DNA from: Pedobacter miscanthi
GTDB lineage: Bacteria > Bacteroidota > Bacteroidia > Sphingobacteriales > Sphingobacteriaceae
Length of the DNA: 64,000 nucleotides
Direction of reading: 5' to 3'
Assembly: GCF_003315595.1 (NCBI RefSeq)
Contig: NZ_QNQU01000009.1
Coordinates: forward strand, 124,001 to 188,000
In this document: positions 1 through 8,042 of the stretch, piece by piece
Layout of the letters: the number at the start of each line of letters is the position of its first letter
Numbering within the stretch: the stretch's first letter is position 1
The notes under the pieces: model-generated
The model's input: the letters and a program-made list of their open reading frames with translations, nothing else
Databases searched by the model: none
What the model was told of the DNA's origin: nothing
Made by a program: the position numbers and the translations under genes

Positions 1-2184
1 ACCCCTCAATATGGCTCATTTCCTAAAAAACGTGGTTCGGATGCAGCTTTTGCCCGTTTAGATTGGCAGATTGATGAGAAAAATCTATTAACCGTACGTG
101 ATAATTATACCAATGATAGAAATCCATTAGGTTTGGCCGATAATACTGCCATTAATTTTTACGAAAGTTATGGCACTGATAAAAACGTTGATAACAGTTT
201 ATTGGCAACTTTGCGTTCAACCATTAACAGTAAAGTAACTAACGAATTAAAAGTACAGCATTTATATACTTTCCAGGCAAGTACACAAAACGACCAGTTA
301 ACAGGTGCAATTCCAAGAGCAATTGTAGGAAATGTGCGTTCAACATTATCAGATGGTACGCTTGGAAATACAAGTATCCAAATTGGAGGTCATCGTTTCG
401 GACAGGAAGGCTTTACCAACAATGTATTGCAATTGGTAGATAATTTTTACTATAATACAGATAAGATCAAATATACCTTTGGTGTTGATGTACAGTATAC
501 CAACGCAAAATCGCTTTATGGGAGTGAAGTAAACGGAAGGTTCGAATATACCAACTCTACAACAGCTACAGCACTTGAAAACTTTAACAATCTTATTGCG
601 AACAGGTTTTATAGAGAGGTACCATTAGTTGCCGATCCAACTGTTAAGGCTGGTATCTGGAACACAGCAATATATGGTCAGATGCAAACAAAACTAGCCA
701 GAGGATTAGAGTTTATCGGTGGCTTACGTATCGATTACAGCTCATATCCAAAATCGCCGCTTAACCAACAGTTATTTGATGCCATAGGTGTAAGAACCGA
801 TAATGAGCTGAAACAATTTTTGGTTCAGCCAAGAATCCAGTTTAACTGGGATGTTAATGAAAACAGAACAGATTTTGTTCGCTTTGGGGCAGGTATTTTT
901 GGATCCGATATCAACAACTATATGACCATCAACAACCTAACTTTTGATGGAAAACATTTTGCTACAGTCGACGTTTTTGCTGGTGATGTACCAACCCCAA
1001 ATTTTATTGGTTACAGAAATGGCACCGTACCAACCCCTACCTTACCTTCATTGCAGGTACCAACCATTAATACTTATGCTGCTGATGCTAAAGTACCAGT
1101 GGTTTATAAAGCAAACTTATCATACAGTAAATTAATTACCGATAAATTAAAAGTAGGTATTACTGGTTATGCAACTCTTGGCCGCAACAACTACATGTAC
1201 ATCGACAGGAATATGGTAGCGAATCCGTACTTTACTTTACCCAATGAAGGTAACAGAGGAGTATTTGTGCCAAGTATGCCTGATAATGGTTCGCCAGATT
1301 GGAAAACCGGTCGTTTAAGCAATAGTTTTGGCCGTGTACTGGAAATGAACAGTAAAGGTAAAGTAAACCAGTTCGCCGTTGTTTTGGATGCAACCTGGAA
1401 CTACTTTAAAGATGGAGAAATTTCGGCAAGTTATACCTGGAACGATACAAAGGACAATACCTCATTTAATGGTAACGTAGCCAACTCGGCAACCTTATCG
1501 TTACCGGTTAAAGATGATCCTAGGGATTTGAGCCAAATGTCGTACTCAGATGGTCAATTCCGTAATAAAGTAGTTGTTTATGGTACATTACCAACCTTTT
1601 ATGGTGTAACTATTGGCGTGCGTTATTCGGGCATTGGCGGTACACGCTATAGTTTACTTTCAGGAGTTAACAATAATGGCGATTTCGTAGCAACAAACGA
1701 CCTTGCATTCGTTTTCGATAGAAACAACCCTAACGTTCCACAAAACGTAAGGAACGGCTTACAGGCTTTATTGGATAACCCAGATGCGAGTCAGAGCTTA
1801 AAAGATTATATCAATAAATATTCTGGACAGATTGCGCAAAGAAATGGTGGAATAAACGGATTTTATGGAATTGTTGATTTAAGAATAGCAAAAAAAATCA
1901 AGATATATAAAACGCATAATATCGAGGTTTCTGGAGATATTTTCAATTTAGGCAATTTGCTCAATAAAAAATGGGGTGTAAACGAAACCTTAGGTAATCA
2001 GGCATTATATGCATTAAATGGTACAGCAAGGATTCCTGCTACTCCAACTACCCCTGAAGTTCCTGCAGTTCCAAACTACAACTCAACAACCAAATCATTT
2101 AATTACCGTGTAAACAACTCTGGTATTGTTACGCCATCGGGTAATCCTTGGCAGATACAAATTGGTTTACGTTATGGTTTTTAA
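1..2184 (+). CDS. TonB-dependent receptor, Oar-like (C-terminal part, 5' end outside window)
   Basis: The frame is open from base 1, so the gene begins before the window; about 727 residues are visible. They hold the beta-barrel part of an outer-membrane TonB-dependent receptor: alternating hydrophobic/aromatic strands, the segment LDWQIDEKNLLTV typical of Oar-like receptors, and a C-terminal strand ending in RYGF with terminal Phe, the usual outer-membrane assembly signal. The plug and any N-terminal regulatory domain must lie upstream. Such receptors import ligands energised by TonB-ExbBD; the substrate cannot be read from the sequence. A terminator hairpin follows about 40 bp after the stop. 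Sure of the family, not of the ligand. Confidence 0.85.
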   Translation, partial: TPQYGSFPKKRGSDAAFARLDWQIDEKNLLTVRDNYTNDRNPLGLADNTAINFYESYGTDKNVDNSLLATLRSTINSKVTNELKVQHLYTFQASTQNDQLTGAIPRAIVGNVRSTLSDGTLGNTSIQIGGHRFGQEGFTNNVLQLVDNFYYNTDKIKYTFGVDVQYTNAKSLYGSEVNGRFEYTNSTTATALENFNNLIANRFYREVPLVADPTVKAGIWNTAIYGQMQTKLARGLEFIGGLRIDYSSYPKSPLNQQLFDAIGVRTDNELKQFLVQPRIQFNWDVNENRTDFVRFGAGIFGSDINNYMTINNLTFDGKHFATVDVFAGDVPTPNFIGYRNGTVPTPTLPSLQVPTINTYAADAKVPVVYKANLSYSKLITDKLKVGITGYATLGRNNYMYIDRNMVANPYFTLPNEGNRGVFVPSMPDNGSPDWKTGRLSNSFGRVLEMNSKGKVNQFAVVLDATWNYFKDGEISASYTWNDTKDNTSFNGNVANSATLSLPVKDDPRDLSQMSYSDGQFRNKVVVYGTLPTFYGVTIGVRYSGIGGTRYSLLSGVNNNGDFVATNDLAFVFDRNNPNVPQNVRNGLQALLDNPDASQSLKDYINKYSGQIAQRNGGINGFYGIVDLRIAKKIKIYKTHNIEVSGDIFNLGNLLNKKWGVNETLGNQALYALNGTARIPATPTTPEVPAVPNYNSTTKSFNYRVNNSGIVTPSGNPWQIQIGLRYGF

Positions 2185-2226
2185 CCAATAACTTAGCTAT
2201 TTTCTTAGCTTAAAGTCATAAAAAAG

Positions 2227-2257
2227 GGGAATGGATTTTTATCCGTTCCCTTTTTTT
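2227..2257 (+). terminator. Rho-independent terminator of the TonB receptor gene
   Basis: Stem GGGAATGGA (2227-2235) pairs with TCCGTTCCC (2242-2250, one G-U) and is followed by seven T. An ATG at 2231 lies inside this stem, which argues against it as start of the next gene. Confidence 0.8.
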
Positions 2258-2264
2258 ATGTTTG
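2257..2264 (+). promoter_or_regulatory. Probable -7 promoter element (TAnnTTTG) of the ABC exporter
   Basis: TATGTTTG matches the Bacteroidota -7 consensus TAnnTTTG, directly after the upstream terminator and 23 nt before the ATG at 2288. No good -33 TTTG is seen at 19 nt spacing. Confidence 0.45.
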
Positions 2265-2287
2265 CAGTCACAAACAACAAAACTTTC

Positions 2288-4039
2288 ATGGGATTATTAC
2301 TCAACTACCTGAAAAGCCACAAATGGATAGTGGCCTTAGCGTTATTGCTTGCAGGTTTAAATATTGGCTTTTCTTTAATGGATCCACTTATTACCGGAAA
2401 AATTTTAGACCGCTTCATCAATAAAAAAAGTTCATTAACCTATGCCGAATACCTTTGGGGTTCGCTGGGTTTAATCGGCCTTGCTATTGGTGCCGCAATG
2501 GTTTCGCGTATTGCCAAAAACTTTCAGGATTATTTTACCAGCGTGATTGTGCAAAAGGTTGGTGCAAAAATGTATGCCGATGGTTTGCAGCATTCGCTTA
2601 AATTGCCTTATCAGGTTTTCGAAGATCAGCGCAGTGGCGAAACTTTGGGCATTCTGCAAAAAGTACGTTTAGATTCGGAAAAGTTTATTACTGCATTTAG
2701 CGGGATCCTTTTTGTGAGTTTGATCGGAATGGTATTCGTAATTGTTTATTCGTTTACGGTGAGTTATAAAGTTACTTTGGTTTATTTCTCAGCAATCCCG
2801 ATCATCAGTTTTGTAAGCTGGTTTTTAAGCCGGAAAATCAAAACCATCCAACGTTCTATTGTTGGCGAAACTACTGCTCTGGCAGGTTCAACCACCGAAT
2901 CGTTAAGAAATATCGAACTGGTTAAAAGTTTGGGGCTGGCCGATCAGGAAATTGAAAGGTTGAACAAAACCACTTACAAAATACTTGGCCTGGAACTTAA
3001 AAAAGTAAAATACGTTCGTAGTATGAGCTTTGTTCAGGGTACTACGGTAAACCTGGTGCGCAGTACCATGGTGCTGGTTTTATTGCTGCTTATTTTCGAC
3101 AATACCATCTCTGCCGGACAATATTTAACGTTTTTATTTTATTCGTTCTTCCTTTTCGGACCGCTACAAGAATTGGGAAATGTGATTCTGGCCTGGCGTG
3201 AGGCAGAGGTTTCGTTAGGTAACTTTAAAAAGATTTTAAGTACACCTATCGATAAAAAACCGGAGAACCCTACGCATATCGATAAAATTAAAGACCTTAC
3301 TTTTAGCAGCGTTGGTTTTAAACACTTAACAGCCAACAGAAATGCTTTAGAAAACATTTCTTTCAAAACCCAAAACGGACAAACGATTGCTTTTGTGGGT
3401 CCTTCTGGTTCGGGGAAAACCACTTTGGTTAAACTATTGGTTGGTTTATATCAGCCAAAAGAGGGTGAAATTTTGTATAATGGCATTCCGAGCAACAACA
3501 TCGATCTTGATGCCTTGCGTGAGAAAATCGGTTTTGTAACGCAGGATACACAGTTATTCTCGGGTACCATCCGCGAAAACCTGTTATTCGTTAACCCTAA
3601 TGCCAGCGACGAAGAATGTTATAAAGTTTTAAACCAGGCGGCCTGCCAAACTTTACTGGCCCGCGCTGATAAGGGTTTGGATTCGTTAATCGGCGAAGGT
3701 GGCGTAAAGGTTTCGGGTGGTGAAAAACAACGTTTATCAATTGCAAGGGCATTGCTGCGTCAGCCTGATATCCTGGTATTTGATGAGGCTACTTCTTCGC
3801 TCGATTCGATTACAGAAGAAGAAATTACCAAAACCATTCGTTCGGTTTCAGATTTAACCGATCACATCACCATTCTGATTGCCCACCGATTATCAACCAT
3901 TAAACATGCGGATAAAATTTATGTACTGGAGAAAGGAAATATTATCGAACATGGCAAACATGAAGAATTAATTGCACAAAATGGTTTATATCAGGCCATG
4001 TGGCGCCAACAAATCGGCGAAAGAGTTGTTGAAGCTTAA
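2288..4039 (+). CDS. ABC transporter, fused permease and ATPase (exporter type)
   Basis: A half-transporter of the lipid/drug exporter (MsbA/MDR) type that would act as a homodimer in the inner membrane. The N-terminal half has about six membrane segments; the C-terminal half is the nucleotide-binding domain with Walker A GPSGSGKTT, signature VSGGEKQR, Walker B ILVFDEATSSLD and switch His in IAHRLST. I chose the ATG at 2288 (583 aa): the upstream ATG at 2231 lies in the terminator of the preceding gene, and the TAnnTTTG box at 2257-2264 would place the transcript start after it. Substrate unknown. A small membrane-protein gene follows after 18 bp and may be co-transcribed. Confidence 0.88.
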   Translation: MGLLLNYLKSHKWIVALALLLAGLNIGFSLMDPLITGKILDRFINKKSSLTYAEYLWGSLGLIGLAIGAAMVSRIAKNFQDYFTSVIVQKVGAKMYADGLQHSLKLPYQVFEDQRSGETLGILQKVRLDSEKFITAFSGILFVSLIGMVFVIVYSFTVSYKVTLVYFSAIPIISFVSWFLSRKIKTIQRSIVGETTALAGSTTESLRNIELVKSLGLADQEIERLNKTTYKILGLELKKVKYVRSMSFVQGTTVNLVRSTMVLVLLLLIFDNTISAGQYLTFLFYSFFLFGPLQELGNVILAWREAEVSLGNFKKILSTPIDKKPENPTHIDKIKDLTFSSVGFKHLTANRNALENISFKTQNGQTIAFVGPSGSGKTTLVKLLVGLYQPKEGEILYNGIPSNNIDLDALREKIGFVTQDTQLFSGTIRENLLFVNPNASDEECYKVLNQAACQTLLARADKGLDSLIGEGGVKVSGGEKQRLSIARALLRQPDILVFDEATSSLDSITEEEITKTIRSVSDLTDHITILIAHRLSTIKHADKIYVLEKGNIIEHGKHEELIAQNGLYQAMWRQQIGERVVEA

Positions 4040-4057
4040 AAGACAATTTAAATTACC

Positions 4058-4273
4058 ATGTTATTAGCACAAGTAGAAAGCAATCAGATCGCTATTATTA
4101 TCATTGTTGCAGCCATACTTTGGCTGGCATTAATACTAACTGCTTTGTATCATATATCGAGGAATAACTCCATGGGCTCTGCCGTAAAGATACTTTGGTT
4201 TATCATTATACTTCTTGCGCCCTTTTTAGGTTCGATTATTTACCTGGTGTGGGGAAAGAATAAAAAGTTTTAA
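4058..4273 (+). CDS. Small two-helix membrane protein (PLDc_N type)
   Basis: 71 residues with two hydrophobic helices (about 10-32 and 44-66) separated by a short polar stretch, ending in WGKNKKF. This matches the phospholipase D N-terminal (PLDc_N) domain, common in Bacteroidota as a stand-alone small inner-membrane protein of unknown function. It has no catalytic HKD motif. It sits 18 bp after the ABC exporter, so co-transcription is likely. The family call rests on the hydrophobic pattern and the conserved ending. Confidence 0.65.
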   Translation: MLLAQVESNQIAIIIIVAAILWLALILTALYHISRNNSMGSAVKILWFIIILLAPFLGSIIYLVWGKNKKF

Positions 4274-4282
4274 GATAAAGGG

Positions 4283-4323
4283 CTTAACGCGATCGTCACC
4301 CTGAATTTAGTTCAGGGTCTTTA
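4283..4323 (+). repeat. Intergenic repeat family R1, copy 1
   Basis: Contains AACGCGATCGTCA followed by a hairpin (ACCCTGAA, loop TTTAG, TTCAGGGT, 4298-4318) and TCTTT. The same frame of sequence, with a compensated stem (TGCTGAA/TTCAGCA), recurs at 43185-43262. It lies right after the small membrane-protein gene and could double as its terminator. Confidence 0.6.
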
Positions 4324-4335
4324 TAACATAACATC

Positions 4336-4531
4336 AAGGTTCGTGATGACACGAACCTTTTATTTTTTGCTACAGATGCACACGGATAAACGCGGATTTT
4401 TATAAGGATGTTCTATTATTGCCGTCATCCGACGCCAAGGTTCGTGTCACCACGAACCTTTGTTTTCCAATCTCGTTTGCTAACTGTATATCATTCCTTT
4501 TTTTGCCACAGATGCACAGATAAACACGGAT
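4336..4531 (+). repeat. Duplicated hairpin-plus-tail block in an intergenic region
   Basis: Two copies of the same module. Copy 1: stem AAGGTTCGTG/CACGAACCTT (4336-4359) followed by a tail GCTACAGATGCACA...GATAAACGCGGAT (4369-4397). Copy 2: the same 10-bp stem (4437-4460) and a tail GCCACAGATGCACAGATAAACACGGAT without extra bases (4505-4531). The loops differ (ATGA, TCAC) while the stems are identical. No gene is visible in the region. Confidence 0.65.
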
Positions 4532-4554
4532 TCTAGTTGTTTATTCTTTCATTT

Positions 4555-4680
4555 TCGTCATCTCGACCGGAACGCGACCTGTACCGATTTTACATCGGTA
4601 GTGAAGCGGAGAGATCTGCCTCGAGATGGATTTCTCGACTTCGTTGCGCCCGATTGCTCGGTATCGCTCGAAATGAGAAC
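4555..4680. repeat. Intergenic palindromic repeat family R2, copy 1
   Basis: Outer inverted arms TCGTCATCTCGA and TCGAAATGAGA enclose GGAGAGATCTGCC and CTCGACTTCGTTGCG motifs. The same motifs recur at 50531-50624 and 54393-54536. An inner hairpin TACCGAT/ATCGGTA is particular to this copy. Probably a REP-like transcribed palindrome. Confidence 0.65.
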
Positions 4681-4689
4681 CACGGTAAA

Positions 4690-5976
4690 TTAAACAACCT
4701 TTGTAGTCTGCTCATTAATATCCTGCAGGCTTAATTTAGTAAGCGATTTCGTTTTTAACCAGGTAATCCCGGCAATAGCGATCGTCATACTTCCGCCAAA
4801 AACCACAGCCGGTACTAAAGTTAGCAACCTTGCAGAAAGTCCGGATTCGAACTCCCCTATTTCGTTTGATGAACCGATAAACATACTATTTACGGCCGAA
4901 ACCCTTCCGCGCATATCGTCAGGCGTAAGCAGTTGCATAATGGTTTGGCGGATGATTACGCTCACGCTATCGAAAGATCCCTCCAGGAATAAGAAAAACA
5001 GCGTTAAATAGAAGTTTTTAGATAATCCATAACAGATAATGCTCAAGCCAAAACCGGTTACTGCAATAAGCAGGTTACGCCAGGGTTTGCCCATGGGCGA
5101 AAAACGGGTCATGGCCAACATGGTAACTACTGCACCCAAAGAAGCTGCTCCACGCATCATCCCCAGGCCATAAGAACCCAGATGGAAAACATCTTTGGCA
5201 AACATCGGCAACAAGGCCACTGCCCCACCAAAAAACACAGAGAATAAATCCAGACTCATGGCCCAAACCATCATTTTGGTTTTAAATACAAACTGGATTC
5301 CCTCTTTTAAACTATGGAATATATTTTCTTTCGGAATGTATGTGGATGGATGTTTTTTCAGCGTAAAAATGCAGATCAATGAGATTGATACCAGCACCAC
5401 GATAAAAGTGTAGGCCGCAGTGATACCCCACAACCAGTTTACAAAACCACCTGCCACCGGACCGATAATAGTGGCCAATTGCCAGCTGCTGCTGTTCCAG
5501 GTACTCGAATTCGGATAAAGTTCTTTAGGCACAATCTTCGCCATGAGCGAGAATGTTGCCGGTCCGAAAAACCCACGTGCAATACCGATACAAAACACCA
5601 GCCCGTACATAATCAGTACAATCAGGTCTTCTTTAAGGTGAAGATATTTACTGGTAATGATGAGCATTAAAACTGAAGCCAGCCAAACGCCTGAAAAAAT
5701 CTTGATCAGTAAACTTCGTTTCTCACTTTTATCAGCTATATAACCGCCGTACAAGGCAATCCCGATGGCAGGAATGGCTTCGCATAAACCCACCAAACCG
5801 AGCTTTAATGGATCGTGTGTTAAATCGTAAATATGATAGCCAATAACAACAGCCTGCATTTGATAGGCCAGTGTAAAAAAGAACCGCATACCCAAAAACG
5901 ATCTGAATTCTTTGTAACGCAGGGCTGCGAAGGGGTCTTGTTTTACAATAACGGAGTTGGGGTCTGAATCTGCCAC
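4690..5976 (-). CDS. MFS transporter (EntS-like, MFS_3 type)
   Basis: 428 residues with about twelve hydrophobic segments typical of a major facilitator, most like the MFS_3 branch that includes the enterobactin exporter EntS. The cytoplasmic loop YGGYIADKSEKR fits the conserved loop 2-3 motif. It begins with GTG (codons GTG GCA GAT TCA GAC); a TAnnTTTG box lies 17 nt upstream, and no in-frame ATG follows within the first 29 codons. Exporter of an unknown small molecule. It is monocistronic; the SusD gene next to it is also on the minus strand but has its own terminator in between. Confidence 0.82.
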   Translation of the reverse strand: MADSDPNSVIVKQDPFAALRYKEFRSFLGMRFFFTLAYQMQAVVIGYHIYDLTHDPLKLGLVGLCEAIPAIGIALYGGYIADKSEKRSLLIKIFSGVWLASVLMLIITSKYLHLKEDLIVLIMYGLVFCIGIARGFFGPATFSLMAKIVPKELYPNSSTWNSSSWQLATIIGPVAGGFVNWLWGITAAYTFIVVLVSISLICIFTLKKHPSTYIPKENIFHSLKEGIQFVFKTKMMVWAMSLDLFSVFFGGAVALLPMFAKDVFHLGSYGLGMMRGAASLGAVVTMLAMTRFSPMGKPWRNLLIAVTGFGLSIICYGLSKNFYLTLFFLFLEGSFDSVSVIIRQTIMQLLTPDDMRGRVSAVNSMFIGSSNEIGEFESGLSARLLTLVPAVVFGGSMTIAIAGITWLKTKSLTKLSLQDINEQTTKVV

Positions 5977-5993
5977 AGAAAAAAGTTTATCTG

Positions 5994-6001
5994 CAAAACT
6001 A
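5994..6001 (-). promoter_or_regulatory. Probable -7 element of the MFS gene
   Basis: On the minus strand this reads TAGTTTTG, a full TAnnTTTG match, ending 17 nt before the GTG start at 5976. No -33 box is seen at standard spacing. Confidence 0.4.
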
Positions 6002-6086
6002 AGGTTTGAGAAATAAGATCGTGTTATGTTTTGAAATTAATTACCACTATTTAACATTTTGGTTATACTTCTGAAAAAGTGCTGTA

Positions 6087-6122
6087 ATAAAAAACCCGAT
6101 GGATCGTTTGATCCATCGGGTT
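6087..6122 (-). terminator. Rho-independent terminator of the SusC-SusD operon
   Basis: Perfect 13-bp stem AACCCGATGGATC/GATCCATCGGGTT (6093-6105, 6110-6122) with loop GTTT, followed on the minus strand by a run of T. It lies 16 bp after the SusD stop. Confidence 0.9.
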
Positions 6123-6137
6123 ATCAAGCATGGTTAT

Positions 6138-8009
6138 TTAATAACCAGGATTTTGTTCTAACAAGTTGTTCTTATTTACTTCATCGCGGCTAAATGGCCT
6201 GAAATAAAGTTTATTGTCCCAACTTCTGTTCTCCTGTGCATTCTCCTCAACAGGAGTATAAGTATAATCATAAACCGTTGGGTCGTAATGGTAAGGGGCC
6301 GACATGGTTTTGCCTGCTTTAAACTTACCGGTTACCTTAATGTAGGTAACTTTTCTTCCCAATGTTTCGCCTGCAATTAACCACCTGCGTGTATCGTGAT
6401 AACGTTGTTCTTCGTAAGCCATTTCTATACGGCGTTCGTGACGATAAATATCCCTTAGGGTGGCCTGATCGGTTGCTGTAACAGCCGGCATACCTGCCCT
6501 GAAACGGATTTTGTTTAACCAGTTTGTTGCATTGGTTAATTCACCTAATTCAATGCTGGCTTCAATATAATTAAATACGGCTTCGGTATATCTGAAGAAA
6601 GGCCATGGCACATTTTGCGACATAGAAGCATCAACAATCGTTGGATCCGGATCGATAAACTTATGATAATAGTAACCCGTCCAGCTACCGTTCCAGTTCT
6701 CTATCGAACTTCCACGGGTATCCAAACCTTTAAAATCAATTCTTGAACCATTATCTATTAAATCATATATACCGGTTTGGATCTGACTGGCCGGATCAAC
6801 ATTACCCGATGCTTTATCGCGTGGTTTCCAACCAGCGCCATCATATAAAACAGTAGCGTAAAAGCGTGGATCCCGATTTTGGTAAGGGCTAGCTTTTTGA
6901 AGAGGGTTAGTCCAGCTAAATTTAGTACCATCCTGCATCTCATAATCATCAACCAATAAACCGATAGGTGTATTACCTGCCCAGTTATGGTAACCATTCG
7001 GCCCGTTTTGCTGTGCGTGTTTAATATTACTTTGGATAATGAAATAGCGTGCAAAAAGAAGTTCGGAAGCCGCAGCAGCATCTATACCAGGAGCTTTACT
7101 TGCGCCGCCCATGGCAATGCTCTTATAGTTTAATGTTCCTGCCGCAGTAGAAACCGGAGCAGTTAAATCCAATTTATAACCAGTACCAAGATCCATAACC
7201 GCTTTAGCGGCCGTTTGGGCCAATTTGTAACGGTCTGCCTGGTTACCGCTGGCGTAGCTTAAAAAGTCCAGTTTTTGAGCGGCAATGCCTGTAATTTTTG
7301 ATGTAAGTTTTGCCCTGTCGTGTAAATCACTGGCTGCATAAATCAACACCCTCGATTTTAAAGCTAAAGCGGCGAGCGCAGTAGAACGTCCTTTATCAAG
7401 TGTTTTGCCAGTAAGCAACCTATTGGCTTCGTCGCAATCTTTTATGATAAAATTTACACATTCTTCATAGGAATTACGTTTTACACTATAATTATCATCA
7501 AGCACATAAACTTTAGTGATAATAGGTATTGCACCATAATAGCGTAATAACTGCTGGTAGAAATAAGCCCTTAAAAAGTAAGCTTCTCCCAATAGTTGAT
7601 CTTTTAAAGATTGACTAAGAACATTGTCTCCACTGGTCATTTTTTCAATGGTAATATTGCATGCCCTGATACGGTTATACATCTGTTTGTATCCCCAGGT
7701 GTCATCTATCCAACCTAAAGTAGAAGGATTAATGGTTCCATTATTGATTAAATCGATACCTCTGGTAGGGTGAGTAAACATCGCTTCATCCGAAACAGAA
7801 GCAAGCATCTGTTCAGAAAAGCCACCGTTGCTTAATCCATTATAAATATCGTTTACAAAGGCCTGTGCTAATGCGGGATCTTTCCATACCTGATCAGCGG
7901 GTACCTTATCAGGAGGAGTTACGTCCATAAAATCTTTCTTACAGGAAACTGCAAGAAAGGCTATCAGAACTAAGATATAATACTTTATATTTTTATTTAT
8001 TGCTTTCAT
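6138..8009 (-). CDS. SusD/RagB-family outer-membrane lipoprotein
   Basis: Surface lipoprotein that caps a SusC channel and binds the nutrient (usually a glycan or peptide). Start chosen at the ATG giving MKAINKNIKYYILVLIAFL, a signal peptide ending in lipobox LAVSC with lipidated Cys23; a start 11 codons further up would add a poor leader. The body shows SusD features: helical TPR-like repeats, the early motif YNRIRACN, and the C-terminal RDIYRHERRIEMAYEEQRYHD block followed by FRPFSRDEVNKN and LEQNPGY. It lies 33 bp after the SusC gene, so one transcript. No glycoside hydrolase, peptidase or sigma/anti-sigma pair adjoins, so the substrate is unknown. Confidence 0.93.
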   Translation of the reverse strand: MKAINKNIKYYILVLIAFLAVSCKKDFMDVTPPDKVPADQVWKDPALAQAFVNDIYNGLSNGGFSEQMLASVSDEAMFTHPTRGIDLINNGTINPSTLGWIDDTWGYKQMYNRIRACNITIEKMTSGDNVLSQSLKDQLLGEAYFLRAYFYQQLLRYYGAIPIITKVYVLDDNYSVKRNSYEECVNFIIKDCDEANRLLTGKTLDKGRSTALAALALKSRVLIYAASDLHDRAKLTSKITGIAAQKLDFLSYASGNQADRYKLAQTAAKAVMDLGTGYKLDLTAPVSTAAGTLNYKSIAMGGASKAPGIDAAAASELLFARYFIIQSNIKHAQQNGPNGYHNWAGNTPIGLLVDDYEMQDGTKFSWTNPLQKASPYQNRDPRFYATVLYDGAGWKPRDKASGNVDPASQIQTGIYDLIDNGSRIDFKGLDTRGSSIENWNGSWTGYYYHKFIDPDPTIVDASMSQNVPWPFFRYTEAVFNYIEASIELGELTNATNWLNKIRFRAGMPAVTATDQATLRDIYRHERRIEMAYEEQRYHDTRRWLIAGETLGRKVTYIKVTGKFKAGKTMSAPYHYDPTVYDYTYTPVEENAQENRSWDNKLYFRPFSRDEVNKNNLLEQNPGY

Positions 8010-8042
8010 AATCTTGATTGTAACAGTTAAACTTAATACCAA

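Noticed and set aside
2231..2287. Upstream start for the ABC exporter
   Set aside because: The ATG at 2231 lies in the terminator stem of the preceding gene and before the -7 box.
4537..4734. 65-codon frame in the repeat region
   Set aside because: It consists of R2 repeat sequence and runs into the MFS gene on the other strand; the Arg/Ser-rich product looks non-coding.
4841..4860. TCCGGATTCGAACTCCCC resembles a tRNA T-arm
   Set aside because: It lies in the middle of the intact MFS gene and no acceptor or anticodon stem can be found around it.
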